The notes under the pieces: generated by a model | Database searches by the model: none | What the model was told of the DNA's origin: nothing | The model's input: the letters and a program-made list of their open reading frames with translations, nothing else | Program-made: the position numbers and the translations under genes | Assembly (NCBI RefSeq): GCF_000430705.1 | Contig: NZ_AUMN01000012.1 | Coordinates: 62,001 to 126,000, forward strand | Reading direction: 5' to 3' | Origin: Arthrobacter castelli DSM 16402 | GTDB taxonomy: Bacteria > Actinomycetota > Actinomycetes > Actinomycetales > Micrococcaceae | DNA length: 64,000 nt | Shown here: positions 42,484-52,576 of the stretch, one piece after another | Numbering within the stretch: the first letter of the stretch is position 1 | Layout of the letters: every line of letters begins with the position of its first letter

Positions 42484-45400
42484 TCAACCTCCCATTTCAT
42501 ATTCGTCATCGGCCGTCGGTGTTGTAATGGCAATCGAGGGCGTATACGAAGGCGCACCCGCGGTGGCCGCCACTGGCTGTGATCGCGGACCGCCGGCTGC
42601 CACCGCCTGTTTCGAACGACGCCCTTCGCCGCGGGCGCGGGCACTGACGTGGTCGCCGGCTATCACGTCACGCTTGATCACGGCATCAGCAATGACCGGT
42701 TCGGCGGGTTCGAATCCGGGCTCAGCCAACCGGTCGAGCTGCGTGCGGGTTTCGGTGCGGGCGGCGGCCGTGGCGATGGAGGCGAACTGTTCATTCCTGT
42801 CACCGTCGAAGAGATTCTCGTGGTTATCGGCGGCAGTGAGCAGGTCGCTGAAATCGCCGCCGTAGGCCATGCGGTCCATCAGCGAACCCTGCAGCGAGAC
42901 GTCTTCTTCGAGGTTGCGCACCCGGCCGGTCTTTGGGTCGGTCAGCGCCGCCGCGACCCGTTCGACGTATTCGGGGTTGACTGAGACGTTGAAGCCATCA
43001 GGGGCCTCATAGAAATCAATGAACTGGCCCGTCCATTCCTGTTCAGTGGCCGCCACCGGTTCGCCGTCTTCAAAGACCGGCTTCCAACTGCCGGGCCCGT
43101 CGTGCTCGAGCTTGCGCCCGCGCCACAAGTCCCGCCCGGGGCCCTGGAGCATGTCATACTTATGCCGCGCCTCACTGGCACTGTGCTTGGACTGCAGGAT
43201 CGACTGCGTCACTGGATAAGTCACTTCCAGCACCGCCTTGAGATCCTTGTTGCCCAGCGCACGCACGGCCCGCTGACTGTATGAGCCGCCCAGGCCGGTG
43301 CCGTGGGCCTTGATCGCCGTGGCGAACATTGACGCTTCCTGGTCAGCCCGGGTCATCCCCGGCTGACCATCTTCACCCAGGTACCGGGCATAGTCATCGA
43401 GCTTTCGTTGGTTGCCCTTCGCTCCGGTGTCGACGCAGACCGCCTCCACGCTGTCCAGGTGCGCCTGTTGGTCGTCGAAGCGCAACGCTGATCCGAACTC
43501 ATTGCGCTGGGCATCGCGGTAGAAATCGGACAGTTGCCCGGTAATGTCCTCGTATCGTGCCCTGGTCACGTCGTCGGGCTCCGAATCCGCACCCATAACA
43601 GCAAGGTTCGTCTCACCGCTGAGGCTGTCGAGTTCGTCGCGCAGTTCACTGCTCTTTGACAGAGCGGCCTGAGTGTCCAGTGAGATCTGCATGGCAAACG
43701 GGTGCGTGCCGGCCTCGCTCTTGACTCCGGTGTCCAGCAGATTCGCCGGCACCGAGAGCTTGTCCATTGCCTCGGTCTTGGCGGCTTCGTGGTGCAGTCT
43801 GACCACTGCCACAGCGTCACCGTCGAAGTCGCCGTCGAAGCATTGATCCATCACCGGGTTGATAGCCACGCCGGTCAGTCGCTCGTCCACGGCCACCCGC
43901 ATATAACGCATTCCCGCATCCCGCAGCACCGGGTCGCGCCAGATGAGGGCGTGATCGTCTTCGGCCAAACCCAGCTGCCCGGCCATCACCGGCGACAGCG
44001 CCACTTGGTCGATGTCCAGCCGCGGATCAGCAGTCCATACGGCCGTGGCCGAGTCGGCCAGCTTCGATGACATCAGGCCGGTCTTGAAAATGTTCTTCTT
44101 CTGGCTGAAGACCCGGTTTTGAAGATCACCGGTGATCGACTCGAACTTGCGCTGGGCCTGGACGGCCGCCTTGCCCATCCCGTCGGTCAATTCTTCGCGC
44201 TTGTCCTGGCTCAATGATCCGCCATCGAGCTTCTTCTGCATCGACCGGTATTTGCAGGCCTGCATATGCACATCCAGGTACCGGTTCGTGTAGTCGTGGG
44301 TCACTGTCGTGCCGTCCTCGAACTCCTGGCCTGAGCGCAGGTGCGACGAGAGCACCGGCATTTTCCATGATGAGTCCGTCACCGGCTCAGTCTGCTCACC
44401 GGTGGGGTAGGTCAGCGGGAACGGGATCTCCAAATCGCCGCCTTTGTCACCGATCAGTTCGCCGAACGATCGGCGCATTGCCGTGGTGTGCAGACCCCCG
44501 TTGGAGGTATGCACCAGGTCGGGCATGGCGAAGAGCCGGCGCTCGGGCCGGTCGTCGATTCCCTCGTGGCTCAGTCCCGTATGGTCTTCGTCGCGGCCGA
44601 CGACCCGCAGGGTTCCGTCGGCTTCCATGTCCACACCGACGGTGAGCATGAATTCACGCAGATTCGCTTCGGCCCCGCTGTTGTGGCCATAGAACTCGGC
44701 CATGATCGCCGGGCTGTCCTGGCTCTGCAGCGCCCAGGCCAGCTGCGAGGAGGCTTTCCGCCCCCGGCCGGCCGACACATCCTCGTCGTCATAGATTTTC
44801 GTCTTCTCGTCGACGGCCATATGGGTGACCATGAACCGCATCTGTCCCAGCGTGCCGGACTGAGCGGCATCGACCCCGGGTGCGTGCAAATCAGAAACCT
44901 CCCCGCCCAGCATCTCCCGTGCCGATCCCGCGTTGCGTCGCGAGATCAATGAGAACGGGCTCATCACCACGTCCATGTCCGGGTTGTCCCGGAACCAGGC
45001 GACCTCCTGCTCCAGATCCTGCCGGCGGGCTTGTTCCGGTTCCATGTCCCGGTCGACGACCAGGGAGACAACGCCCTTGTTGCCGTGCAGGTCCGAGAGC
45101 TTATCGCCGGCGACCAGGTCGCGCATTCCGCCGCCGGCACCGTGAATCCGGTTGCCCTCGGAGAATTCACGGCTGATCACGATCGGGTCGTCGGCGGTCC
45201 AGCCGCCGAACGTCATCATCGCCGTACCGGTGGGCGACGTCACCTTCGAGGACTGCATCAGCGTCGAAGCCGTCATCTGCTGACGGTCGAACGGATCGAA
45301 CTGCATCGTCTCGAGCTCAGGACGTGTCATCAACGGCGCGCGGGCACCGGTGACGGTCTCAGGGTCGCCGGGACTGATCCTGCCGTCGGTCGAGACCTGC

Positions 45401-48117
45401 GCGTCAGTGGTCAGGTAGCGCACGATGCCCTGATTGGTCGCCGACCCGGTCATCACCGGGTCGAAATAGCCGGCCTGGGCGGCGATGCCGTTCTCGTCCA
45501 CGCCGGTCAATACCGCCATATTCCGGCCGCCGGTGAGCCGCCACGCATCGAAATGGTTATCGTCGGCCGGATCAGCCTGGCCCGACTGGGCCCGATGTTC
45601 TGCGTAAACGGTTGAACCGGCCTTGATGTCGTTGGAGTAGCGCACCCGCCTGGCTTCGGTGGCCAGGGTCGATGCAATCCACGGGTCGAGCGCAAACCGG
45701 TTCGCGGCAGGCTCGTCGAAGTCGAAAGCGCCCTGTCCGTCATATTCGCGATGCTGCTCAATGAAGTCCACCGGGTGCTTAGTGCCGTACAACTTCGAAT
45801 ACACCCCGTTCAGCGAGGCACCTTCGCCGACCTCGCTGCGGCCCGAAACCAGGTCGGAGGCGACCTGATATTCGATCTGCTCAGTCATCATCTGTTCATA
45901 GCCGCGCAGCAGGGTGCGCTCTTCGACCGACCCGGTCTCACCCGGAACCTGGGCGGCGATTCGCGCCTCATAGCCGGGCACGATCAGGGCATTCTCGCCG
46001 CCGGCGAATTCAGTCACGATCTCACCGTGGTCACCGACGTCGAAAATCTGGCCGATTTCGCCGCTGACTGTCGAAGCCGAGCCGTCGCGGCGCATCTTCT
46101 GCCCGCGCCACTTGATCACGCTCTGGTCGTCAATACGCACGTCGGCCTCTTCAACGGCGTTGCGCTGAAGGCTGGAGACCACCGTCTGCCCGGCGCGGCG
46201 GATGAAGTCACTGTCATGTTCATTGACGGGAACGGATGCTGACTCGTTGAAGCGCACCAGTCGGTCCTTGAACCGCCCCGACTGGAATCCGGTGCCCATC
46301 ATTTCGGACGGGGCGACGTTGATCCGGCGCAACGCCGATGCCAGATTGTCCAGGTTCGACCACTGTCCCGATGAGCTGGTCATATATTTGGCCACCCGCA
46401 TCGGATCGAAACGCTGCTCGACCAGTTGTCCGTGTGCGTCAACCCGCGATTCGCACTCGATGGTGCCGATAACCTCGTCGAGGACTTCATCGGCGTGGGC
46501 CCTTACCTTCTCCGGTGAGCTGCCGCCGTAGATCAGGTTGCCAAAGTCCGGTTCAACACCGTCTTCGGCGGATAGTTCGCCGATCGCGCCGAGGCGCTGC
46601 TGGTACATCTCTTCAGTCGCACCCGGGCGCAACAGCTGCTCCCGGTTTCCGGCCAGCACGTCCCAGTAAGAGCGCTGGATCGCCGCAACTTCGGTGTCGG
46701 CCGAGAATTCAGGCTCAAGTGTTTCGGCACCGTCGAATTCAATATCGGGCCTCTGGCGTTCATAATCAGCGATCAGCCCTTCCACGTCGAGCGCGTTCGA
46801 CAGGTTCGCCCGGGCGCTGTCCACTGCTCCGGCCAGATAGGCTTCGGCCGGTTCGGCGTCGACGAAGTATTCGGGCAGAGACCGGTCGGTGCCGTTGCGG
46901 CGGATGAAGACTTTTGAGCCATCGCGCGGTTGTTCGCCGGCGACCCGGTGATCAGCAATGGCGAACATCGAAATCTTGCCGACGTGATAGCTGTCCTCAA
47001 TCTCGGACGGCTCCAGGGGCCCGTCGCGGCCGCGACGTGCCATTTCCGTGTGGGTGCTGCCCGTGGCACCGACGGCAACGCCGGGTTGATCCTTGCGCTG
47101 CAGCGGCCGGCCCTGACAGAAACGAAGCAGATCGACGGCCTCGGCGGGGCTCGGCGTATGTGTGGCGTACTTACCGCCGCCGATCTTGTGGTTGGTCGAA
47201 TAGCGCATCACCATACCGTTGTCATAAATCCGGGCACCGGCATAGTCTTCGTGATCGCGGGTCTCGGTCAGGCGCACGTTCATACCGGTGCCGGAGACGC
47301 GGGCTTTGATCTGACCGGGGTTCTGATCCTTGAGCACCTCGTAGTCCAGACCCTGGCTCTGTAGTTCTTCGAGGATCGCCACAGACCGGCCCAACGCCGC
47401 CGGCGACATGAACCGGTTACGGTCGATCCGGCCGGTGCGCGGATCCCGGCCGCCGTCAATGACCCAGTTGCGCACCTGGTCATACTCTGCCGCGCTCATC
47501 TTGTCCATCAGTGCAGTCAGGCCCGAGGCGTCCTCGTCGCTCATCGCCCGGCCGGACTCAACGGCCTTGCCATCACCATCGAGCTTCCACACCATCATCG
47601 GACCGCATTCGGGCGAGGACAGCCGGCCGGTCTGCCCGCCGACGGCACGTTCGATCGTCTCGTCGGGCACATAGCTCAATGCCGTGCCTGCATTTTTGAT
47701 GGTCGCCCGCTCGGACCAGTCGGGGTCATAGGGACTGATCGGCAAGGCGGGGGAGGGGGAGGGGCGTGACCCGAAGCCGACCCGGCTCATGAAGGCCGCC
47801 TGCAGCCGCTGATAGTTCTCATTCGTCGGGCTGTGACCACCGTCGGCGTTGGCAAAGACCGGCTGATAGCCGGGCACCGATTCACCGATCGCGGCATCGA
47901 CCGCCGTCAGCAGGTGTGAAACCTGCAGGTCCGGATTGGCCATGGTCAAACCTGGTGAAGACGCATCGATGGTGGACAGATGCTCATCAACACGGGCCCG
48001 AATCTCTTTTGCCTGCGAGATCGGGATCACCATTCCGGTCTGACTCCTGGCCTGCGAGATCGCATCATAATAAAGACCTTCATAAAAATACTTGCGCAGA
48101 CCGTTTCTCTTTTGCAT
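42484..48117 (-). CDS. Single-chain RNA polymerase with fused beta and beta-prime-like catalytic barrels
   Basis: 1877 residues, ATG at 48117 after GGAGGCGATTAATC. Beta-type barrel: GDKLSDLHGNKGVVS (about residues 1000-1015), holding the two conserved lysines of the GDK and GNKG motifs, then MSPFSLISRRNAG (about 1045-1058), the counterpart of NPLGVPSRMN. Beta-prime-type barrel: CFDGDFDGDAVAV (about 1424-1436), matching NADFDGDQMAV with all three metal-binding Asp. It is followed by GTGLGGSYSQRAV (about 1604), bridge-helix-like, and YPVTQSILQSKHSA (about 1633-1646), matching the trigger-loop pattern PGTQ...FH. Order beta then beta-prime in one chain is as in phage SPbeta YonO. The first 1000 residues show no recognisable sigma or primase domain. 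It is a DNA-dependent RNA polymerase by motif; promoter specificity is unknown. Much larger than YonO and in a conjugative context. Confidence 0.88.
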   Translation of the reverse strand: MQKRNGLRKYFYEGLYYDAISQARSQTGMVIPISQAKEIRARVDEHLSTIDASSPGLTMANPDLQVSHLLTAVDAAIGESVPGYQPVFANADGGHSPTNENYQRLQAAFMSRVGFGSRPSPSPALPISPYDPDWSERATIKNAGTALSYVPDETIERAVGGQTGRLSSPECGPMMVWKLDGDGKAVESGRAMSDEDASGLTALMDKMSAAEYDQVRNWVIDGGRDPRTGRIDRNRFMSPAALGRSVAILEELQSQGLDYEVLKDQNPGQIKARVSGTGMNVRLTETRDHEDYAGARIYDNGMVMRYSTNHKIGGGKYATHTPSPAEAVDLLRFCQGRPLQRKDQPGVAVGATGSTHTEMARRGRDGPLEPSEIEDSYHVGKISMFAIADHRVAGEQPRDGSKVFIRRNGTDRSLPEYFVDAEPAEAYLAGAVDSARANLSNALDVEGLIADYERQRPDIEFDGAETLEPEFSADTEVAAIQRSYWDVLAGNREQLLRPGATEEMYQQRLGAIGELSAEDGVEPDFGNLIYGGSSPEKVRAHADEVLDEVIGTIECESRVDAHGQLVEQRFDPMRVAKYMTSSSGQWSNLDNLASALRRINVAPSEMMGTGFQSGRFKDRLVRFNESASVPVNEHDSDFIRRAGQTVVSSLQRNAVEEADVRIDDQSVIKWRGQKMRRDGSASTVSGEIGQIFDVGDHGEIVTEFAGGENALIVPGYEARIAAQVPGETGSVEERTLLRGYEQMMTEQIEYQVASDLVSGRSEVGEGASLNGVYSKLYGTKHPVDFIEQHREYDGQGAFDFDEPAANRFALDPWIASTLATEARRVRYSNDIKAGSTVYAEHRAQSGQADPADDNHFDAWRLTGGRNMAVLTGVDENGIAAQAGYFDPVMTGSATNQGIVRYLTTDAQVSTDGRISPGDPETVTGARAPLMTRPELETMQFDPFDRQQMTASTLMQSSKVTSPTGTAMMTFGGWTADDPIVISREFSEGNRIHGAGGGMRDLVAGDKLSDLHGNKGVVSLVVDRDMEPEQARRQDLEQEVAWFRDNPDMDVVMSPFSLISRRNAGSAREMLGGEVSDLHAPGVDAAQSGTLGQMRFMVTHMAVDEKTKIYDDEDVSAGRGRKASSQLAWALQSQDSPAIMAEFYGHNSGAEANLREFMLTVGVDMEADGTLRVVGRDEDHTGLSHEGIDDRPERRLFAMPDLVHTSNGGLHTTAMRRSFGELIGDKGGDLEIPFPLTYPTGEQTEPVTDSSWKMPVLSSHLRSGQEFEDGTTVTHDYTNRYLDVHMQACKYRSMQKKLDGGSLSQDKREELTDGMGKAAVQAQRKFESITGDLQNRVFSQKKNIFKTGLMSSKLADSATAVWTADPRLDIDQVALSPVMAGQLGLAEDDHALIWRDPVLRDAGMRYMRVAVDERLTGVAINPVMDQCFDGDFDGDAVAVVRLHHEAAKTEAMDKLSVPANLLDTGVKSEAGTHPFAMQISLDTQAALSKSSELRDELDSLSGETNLAVMGADSEPDDVTRARYEDITGQLSDFYRDAQRNEFGSALRFDDQQAHLDSVEAVCVDTGAKGNQRKLDDYARYLGEDGQPGMTRADQEASMFATAIKAHGTGLGGSYSQRAVRALGNKDLKAVLEVTYPVTQSILQSKHSASEARHKYDMLQGPGRDLWRGRKLEHDGPGSWKPVFEDGEPVAATEQEWTGQFIDFYEAPDGFNVSVNPEYVERVAAALTDPKTGRVRNLEEDVSLQGSLMDRMAYGGDFSDLLTAADNHENLFDGDRNEQFASIATAAARTETRTQLDRLAEPGFEPAEPVIADAVIKRDVIAGDHVSARARGEGRRSKQAVAAGGPRSQPVAATAGAPSYTPSIAITTPTADDEYEMGG

Positions 48118-48210
48118 GATTAATCGCCTCCGTTGGAGTGATCGGATACATAACTCTATATAGAGTATACCCGATTATTCGCAATGATGAGTCTAATAAT
48201 CATCATTGGA
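48118..48210 (-). promoter_or_regulatory. Promoter region of the RNA polymerase operon
   Basis: On the minus strand, TATACT lies inside an AT-rich block 40-90 bases before the ATG. A 9-bp inverted repeat CAATGATGA / TCATCATTG (48182-48190, 48200-48208) lies further upstream. No clear -35 box is found. Confidence 0.5.
48153..48166. promoter_or_regulatory. ACTC-N6-GAGT palindrome, site B
   Basis: A perfect 14-bp palindrome, ACTCTATATAGAGT, overlaps the likely -10 region 36-49 bases before the RNA polymerase start. Confidence 0.55.
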
Positions 48211-48315
48211 TCTCAAACATGAGTGCGAAGCCGCCGACGGCAACAGATTCTTCCCGGCAAAACCCGCCAACCGCCATTACCCAAGACCGGCGATCATCCA
48301 CGATGACCTGCAAGA

Positions 48316-48356
48316 ATGCCGGCGGTGCCCTGACGAAATCAGGGCACCGCCGGCAT
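48316..48356 (-). terminator. Hairpin terminator of the conjugation operon
   Basis: An 18-bp perfect repeat (48316-48333 with 48339-48356; core GCCGGCGGTGCCC) with a CGAAA loop, 26 bases beyond the coupling-protein stop. It separates the conjugation genes from the RNA polymerase operon. Confidence 0.8.
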
Positions 48357-48381
48357 CTGTCATCGGACGAACCAGCCGACC

Positions 48382-51300
48382 TCAGGCGTTATGCATCTCA
48401 AGAGCCATTGCCCGGTCGAAGGCACCGCCGGCCAGCGGCTCCCAGCTCGGCTGCGCGGCCAGAAAAAGGTAGAAATCCGCGTGGATCTTCATCGTCCCCA
48501 CAGCCTGCAGGTCATTGGCGGTGATCTCTTCGTCCGCATATATCCGTGAATTTTCATCCGCGGCCGAATCATTGAGCTTGCGTGCGGCATCGACATAAGC
48601 GGCAGTTCGCACCGGCGTGATATAGGTACGCGTCCCGTCGGCGCTGCGCAGTTCGTCGTCGCCGCCGACCGAGAAATGCTCCCGGTCCTGGTGCATGTCC
48701 CGCATCACCGACTTGTACGCCTCGGCAATCGGCCCGTCCAGATTCTTCACCTTCGCCGTGCCGTCGGGCTGGACCAGCATGTCCTGGCTGATCGTGGAGT
48801 CGGCATACACGAGCCGGGCCCGCTGTGCCGCCGTCGCCCCTCGTGTCTCGGCCTGAGCCTGGGCCTCGATATTCTCGACCACCTGGTCCTCATCGAAGAT
48901 CATTGAGGCCCCGCCGTCGACATCCATTTCCGCCGGTGCGTGCGGGTCTCCGTTTTGTTCCGAGTTGACTTTCATCTGCACCAGCTCCATGACCTCGTCG
49001 GAATAGAGGTCCGGGTCCAGTCGGGCAATATCGACATCCTGGTATCCATAACTCTCCTGATACGTATGCTTCGCATCCGGTGCATGGATTGCCTGGCGCA
49101 TGCGCTTATCAAGCATCTTGCTGAAATCGGGCTGATTCTTGCGCACATCGAAGTCCAGCGCCGACGACAGCGTCGGGATCGTCTGCAGCGAATACTCATG
49201 TCCGGGATGCTTAATAGTATTTTTGAGCAGCCGCCAGCTCATCGGCATCACCGTTTCATTGCGGTTCCACACCGGCGCATCGCCGGCGCGGAAGACGATC
49301 GAGTTGCGCGGCGGAATGAAGGCCATGTCGTTATAACTGATGACCGGCTCCTTCTCCGTGCTCATCGTGTATGAAACATGACCCTCGGCCGTGCCGCCAA
49401 CGACCTTGTCCAGGTCCTGGCTGATCTGCTTGGAGTTGATGTGTGAAACATGAGTCGTACCCGACATCTTCTCCAGCGTCTCGATCATCGAATCGTCGGT
49501 CGACTTCAGATAGATGATATTCGAGACATTGCCCTGTACGATCCTATCCGTGTCTTCCCCGTAAACGTTCCTTAATTGTTGCAACGTCTGGAGAATGAGC
49601 GTGAATTGCTGTTCCTGACCCAAACCGACAGAAAGCATTGTTTCAAAATTCGCAATGCCATGTCCGTCCGACTGCAGGTTGCCCAGTTCATCAAGCATGA
49701 ACCGTGTCTTATACAACGGCTTCTGGTTGGACTTGGTCATGTACGACTTGTCGAAGTTCAGGTCCACCAGCTGCTTGACCAGAATCAGTACGAGTTTGGC
49801 GTATTTCATCAGGTGCGGGGGAGTGACCAGAAATACCGCCTTGGGCGCTTCACTGTATCGGACCATCAATTGGGTGATGGCCCTGGCATCACCGGTGACT
49901 TTCTCCGGAACACCCGATTGGGACAGATCAAGGCGATCCTGCGGATACGTCGTATCTGCCGGCCTGTATGAAGTGATTGCACCATCGGCTTGGCCGTCAG
50001 CCTGATCATCAGCACGGACAGCCTTGAGTTCACGCAGCACCCCGTTTTTGACAATCTTCTGTCCCGTGACCGGCTCGATCACATAATGACGGCCGCCCAG
50101 CGAGACCTGGTAGTTCTTCTTGAAGTGGAAATAGAACGTGCGCATCAGCATCTTCGACTGCGGGTTCACCAGTTCGAGCTTAAGCCAGGCCTGCTCGCCG
50201 GGAAATTTGCCCTTGAAGTAATATCTGGCCCAGCCTTCGCGGGAGACGATGTCGGAATGATCGAAGTCTTCGCCGAGGGGCTCAGTGAACATCGAATCCC
50301 CGTAGGCCGACCATACGGCCTGCTGGCCGATCAGCCGGTTGCGCTTGAGGAAGTTGATTGAAAACCGCACGCCCAGCCGGCGCGGAAACGACAATCCGCC
50401 CAGATCCGTGTTCTGGCTTGGCTTGCCACTGGTCAACGTTGAAATGGTCGGGTCGGTGAAAAAGCTCATTGCAGTAATGGCGATGCCATAGACCGACGCC
50501 AACATTTTCTCCGCTGAAGCCATGGCCCGCAGGGCATTGTTCGCGTTGCCGATCAGCGTACGCATGGTGTTGGTCGGCAGCGCGTCGGTGGCATTGAAGT
50601 AGAGAGTGAGCATGTCCTGCTCAGGCTGGCCTTCCCACAAAAACGCCTGCTTCGCCGCGGCAGCCCTTTCGATCTCCAGCCCTTCCTGGTCATCGTCGAA
50701 TTCACCGGCCTTGGCGCGCTTGTCCAGCTCGGCCTCGGGATTCTTCAGCTTCTTCGAGGTTAGCTGCACGAACAATTGATAGCAGTTGTAGAGGGTGACC
50801 TGGCCCCACATGTCATCGAGGTTGCCCTCGAGCGTCTCCAGGTCCATCCCGGTCCTCGCGGCCTGCTCGCGCAGCTCTCGCTCTTCTTCCAGATAAAAGT
50901 CGATCAGGCCGTATGCGGCACGCTTGAAAGCATTATTGGCCGCGTTGGGCCAGACCGGATCCTCACTGCCGTCGACCGGGAAGAAGACATCGGCGATGTT
51001 TTCCACATACAGCGCGCATTTGGTCGAATCGCCTTCGCGTGCCGCGTCGGCGGCCATGCCCAGGGGGTTGTAAATATCGGTCTTCATCGAGTTAATAAGA
51101 TTGAACTGCACCGGCTCATACCCGCGAGTGACGAACGGAATGTAATTTTTCACCAGCAGTTCGCCCTTGGGGTCATTGATGACCATGTTCGACGGGTTGA
51201 TCTCACGGCTCCACATGTCCAGCATGGGTTCGATGTAGCCCTGGCCTTTACCCGCGCGGGTGATGGCCAGCACCATCGTGTTCACCGGCGCGGTGTCGAC

Positions 51301-52446
51301 GACGTAGGCACCGGCCGGACGCTGGACCTCATAATCGGGAAAATCCCAGTCATCGTTGATCAGGTCATTGACCCTTTTATACGTGCCGAGCCTGTCCCGG
51401 TCGCGACCATCGGCGTTATATGGAATGGCCGTGGTGTCGTATCTCTTGCGCAGGTCCTTGTCATCGGGCAGTTCCGACGCGGTAAACAGAGCCTCGCCGA
51501 ATTCTTCGTCAATGATCGGTTTCCGGTCAGTGATCAGCTTGCCGTCTTCGTCGTCCAGGGCCTCGCCGGCGTAATAGAGAACATTGCCGTTGTCATCGAA
51601 CGTGTCGGCCTCGGCGCGACGGGCGACATCGATCTTTTTCAGCCCTTTCTTCGCCAGCATCGCATGGCTGATCATTGACGAGGCCTGCACGCTCGAATGC
51701 GCGCCGGCGTCGGGAAACCAGTCGAACTTGCGCTGGATTTCTTCGGGCAGGGCAATATGCTGATCATTCTCGTGCTGGTTGATGTCGGCGGTGTCATTGG
51801 CCAGGTTGGCTTTCTTGACCCGCTTGCCCGACCATGCGCCCGTGATCGTGGCCACCAACAGCCCCAGGCCCAGGGACAGAAACAGCTTGAACCCGGAGAC
51901 GGCACCCAGATACGGGCCCACTGTCATCGTCGACAGATCTGTCGGCGACGCCGCGACGGCATCAGAGGCAGGGCCAGCCTGTGCTTGTTGTTTCGCCGCG
52001 GTGTACCAGCCGGGCACCGGCACCGCCTCCGCTGTGGGATAGCAGTCGCTGGCGGGCAGGCCCTGGTCACTGAGCTGGCGGAAGCATGGGGCCACATCGC
52101 CGCCGGTGACCGTCTGCATCGTCTTGGCGTAGTACGGACCCACGTCGCCGCCACCGCTGCCGCCGCTAGCGCCGCTGCCGAAACCGTCGATGATCGAGCC
52201 CGCCGCGACCAGGGCCATCGCGATCAGTGAGTACAGCACCCAGGCGGCGACCGTGACGAATACGCCCGCGACAGCGGCCCCGACCCGGCCGGGCGTGGGC
52301 GAACGCAGTCGCTCGCGCTTGCTTCGATCCAGCTGCTGAGAACTGTGCACGTCCCGGTGTCCGAGTGTCTGTTCCGGGTCTCTGGCCGAGATCTTGTCCC
52401 AGCTGTCGGCCTTCGGTGCACGCGCCTTCCGTTTGCTACCGGCCAT
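48382..52446 (-). CDS. VirD4/TraG-type type IV coupling protein
   Basis: 1354 residues, larger than the usual 600-900. Two membrane helices (about residues 56-86 and 175-198) with an extracytoplasmic loop between. Walker A is AITRAGKGQGYIEP (about 392-405), then MVINDPKGELL, and Walker B FMLDELGNL (about 914-922) with LILQTLQQLRNVYG. These are the marks of the hexameric ATPase that links relaxosome to the mating channel. The extra length is a long insert between the Walker boxes and a C-terminal extension of about 350 residues. It is the last gene of the conjugation unit and lies directly behind a terminator-like hairpin. Confidence 0.9.
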   Translation of the reverse strand: MAGSKRKARAPKADSWDKISARDPEQTLGHRDVHSSQQLDRSKRERLRSPTPGRVGAAVAGVFVTVAAWVLYSLIAMALVAAGSIIDGFGSGASGGSGGGDVGPYYAKTMQTVTGGDVAPCFRQLSDQGLPASDCYPTAEAVPVPGWYTAAKQQAQAGPASDAVAASPTDLSTMTVGPYLGAVSGFKLFLSLGLGLLVATITGAWSGKRVKKANLANDTADINQHENDQHIALPEEIQRKFDWFPDAGAHSSVQASSMISHAMLAKKGLKKIDVARRAEADTFDDNGNVLYYAGEALDDEDGKLITDRKPIIDEEFGEALFTASELPDDKDLRKRYDTTAIPYNADGRDRDRLGTYKRVNDLINDDWDFPDYEVQRPAGAYVVDTAPVNTMVLAITRAGKGQGYIEPMLDMWSREINPSNMVINDPKGELLVKNYIPFVTRGYEPVQFNLINSMKTDIYNPLGMAADAAREGDSTKCALYVENIADVFFPVDGSEDPVWPNAANNAFKRAAYGLIDFYLEEERELREQAARTGMDLETLEGNLDDMWGQVTLYNCYQLFVQLTSKKLKNPEAELDKRAKAGEFDDDQEGLEIERAAAAKQAFLWEGQPEQDMLTLYFNATDALPTNTMRTLIGNANNALRAMASAEKMLASVYGIAITAMSFFTDPTISTLTSGKPSQNTDLGGLSFPRRLGVRFSINFLKRNRLIGQQAVWSAYGDSMFTEPLGEDFDHSDIVSREGWARYYFKGKFPGEQAWLKLELVNPQSKMLMRTFYFHFKKNYQVSLGGRHYVIEPVTGQKIVKNGVLRELKAVRADDQADGQADGAITSYRPADTTYPQDRLDLSQSGVPEKVTGDARAITQLMVRYSEAPKAVFLVTPPHLMKYAKLVLILVKQLVDLNFDKSYMTKSNQKPLYKTRFMLDELGNLQSDGHGIANFETMLSVGLGQEQQFTLILQTLQQLRNVYGEDTDRIVQGNVSNIIYLKSTDDSMIETLEKMSGTTHVSHINSKQISQDLDKVVGGTAEGHVSYTMSTEKEPVISYNDMAFIPPRNSIVFRAGDAPVWNRNETVMPMSWRLLKNTIKHPGHEYSLQTIPTLSSALDFDVRKNQPDFSKMLDKRMRQAIHAPDAKHTYQESYGYQDVDIARLDPDLYSDEVMELVQMKVNSEQNGDPHAPAEMDVDGGASMIFDEDQVVENIEAQAQAETRGATAAQRARLVYADSTISQDMLVQPDGTAKVKNLDGPIAEAYKSVMRDMHQDREHFSVGGDDELRSADGTRTYITPVRTAAYVDAARKLNDSAADENSRIYADEEITANDLQAVGTMKIHADFYLFLAAQPSWEPLAGGAFDRAMALEMHNA

Positions 52447-52475
52447 GAGTTACGCTCCTGTGTCTGTCTTGTATC

Positions 52476-52533
52476 TAAAAACGTCAACAGTGCGTGCCCC
52501 GCCTGCTATGACGACGACGCGCGCACTGTTGAC
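52476..52533 (-). terminator. Terminator or attenuator just before the coupling-protein gene
   Basis: GTCAACAGTGCG (52483-52494) pairs with CGCACTGTTGAC (52522-52533). On the minus strand a U5 run follows (complement of 52477-52481). Only about 30 bases remain to the coupling-protein ATG, so readthrough must feed that gene, or its promoter lies within the hairpin. Confidence 0.75.
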
Positions 52534-52576
52534 CTCATGTTCTGTTCGACGTCTCTCGTCCATGTCGTAGTGACGA

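Noticed and set aside
42484-48117. Reading the FDGDFDGD protein as an eukaryotic-type RNA-dependent RNA polymerase
   Set aside because: It also has the beta-type GDK...HGNKG motif and a trigger-loop-like segment, which together fit a DNA-dependent two-subunit-derived RNAP better.
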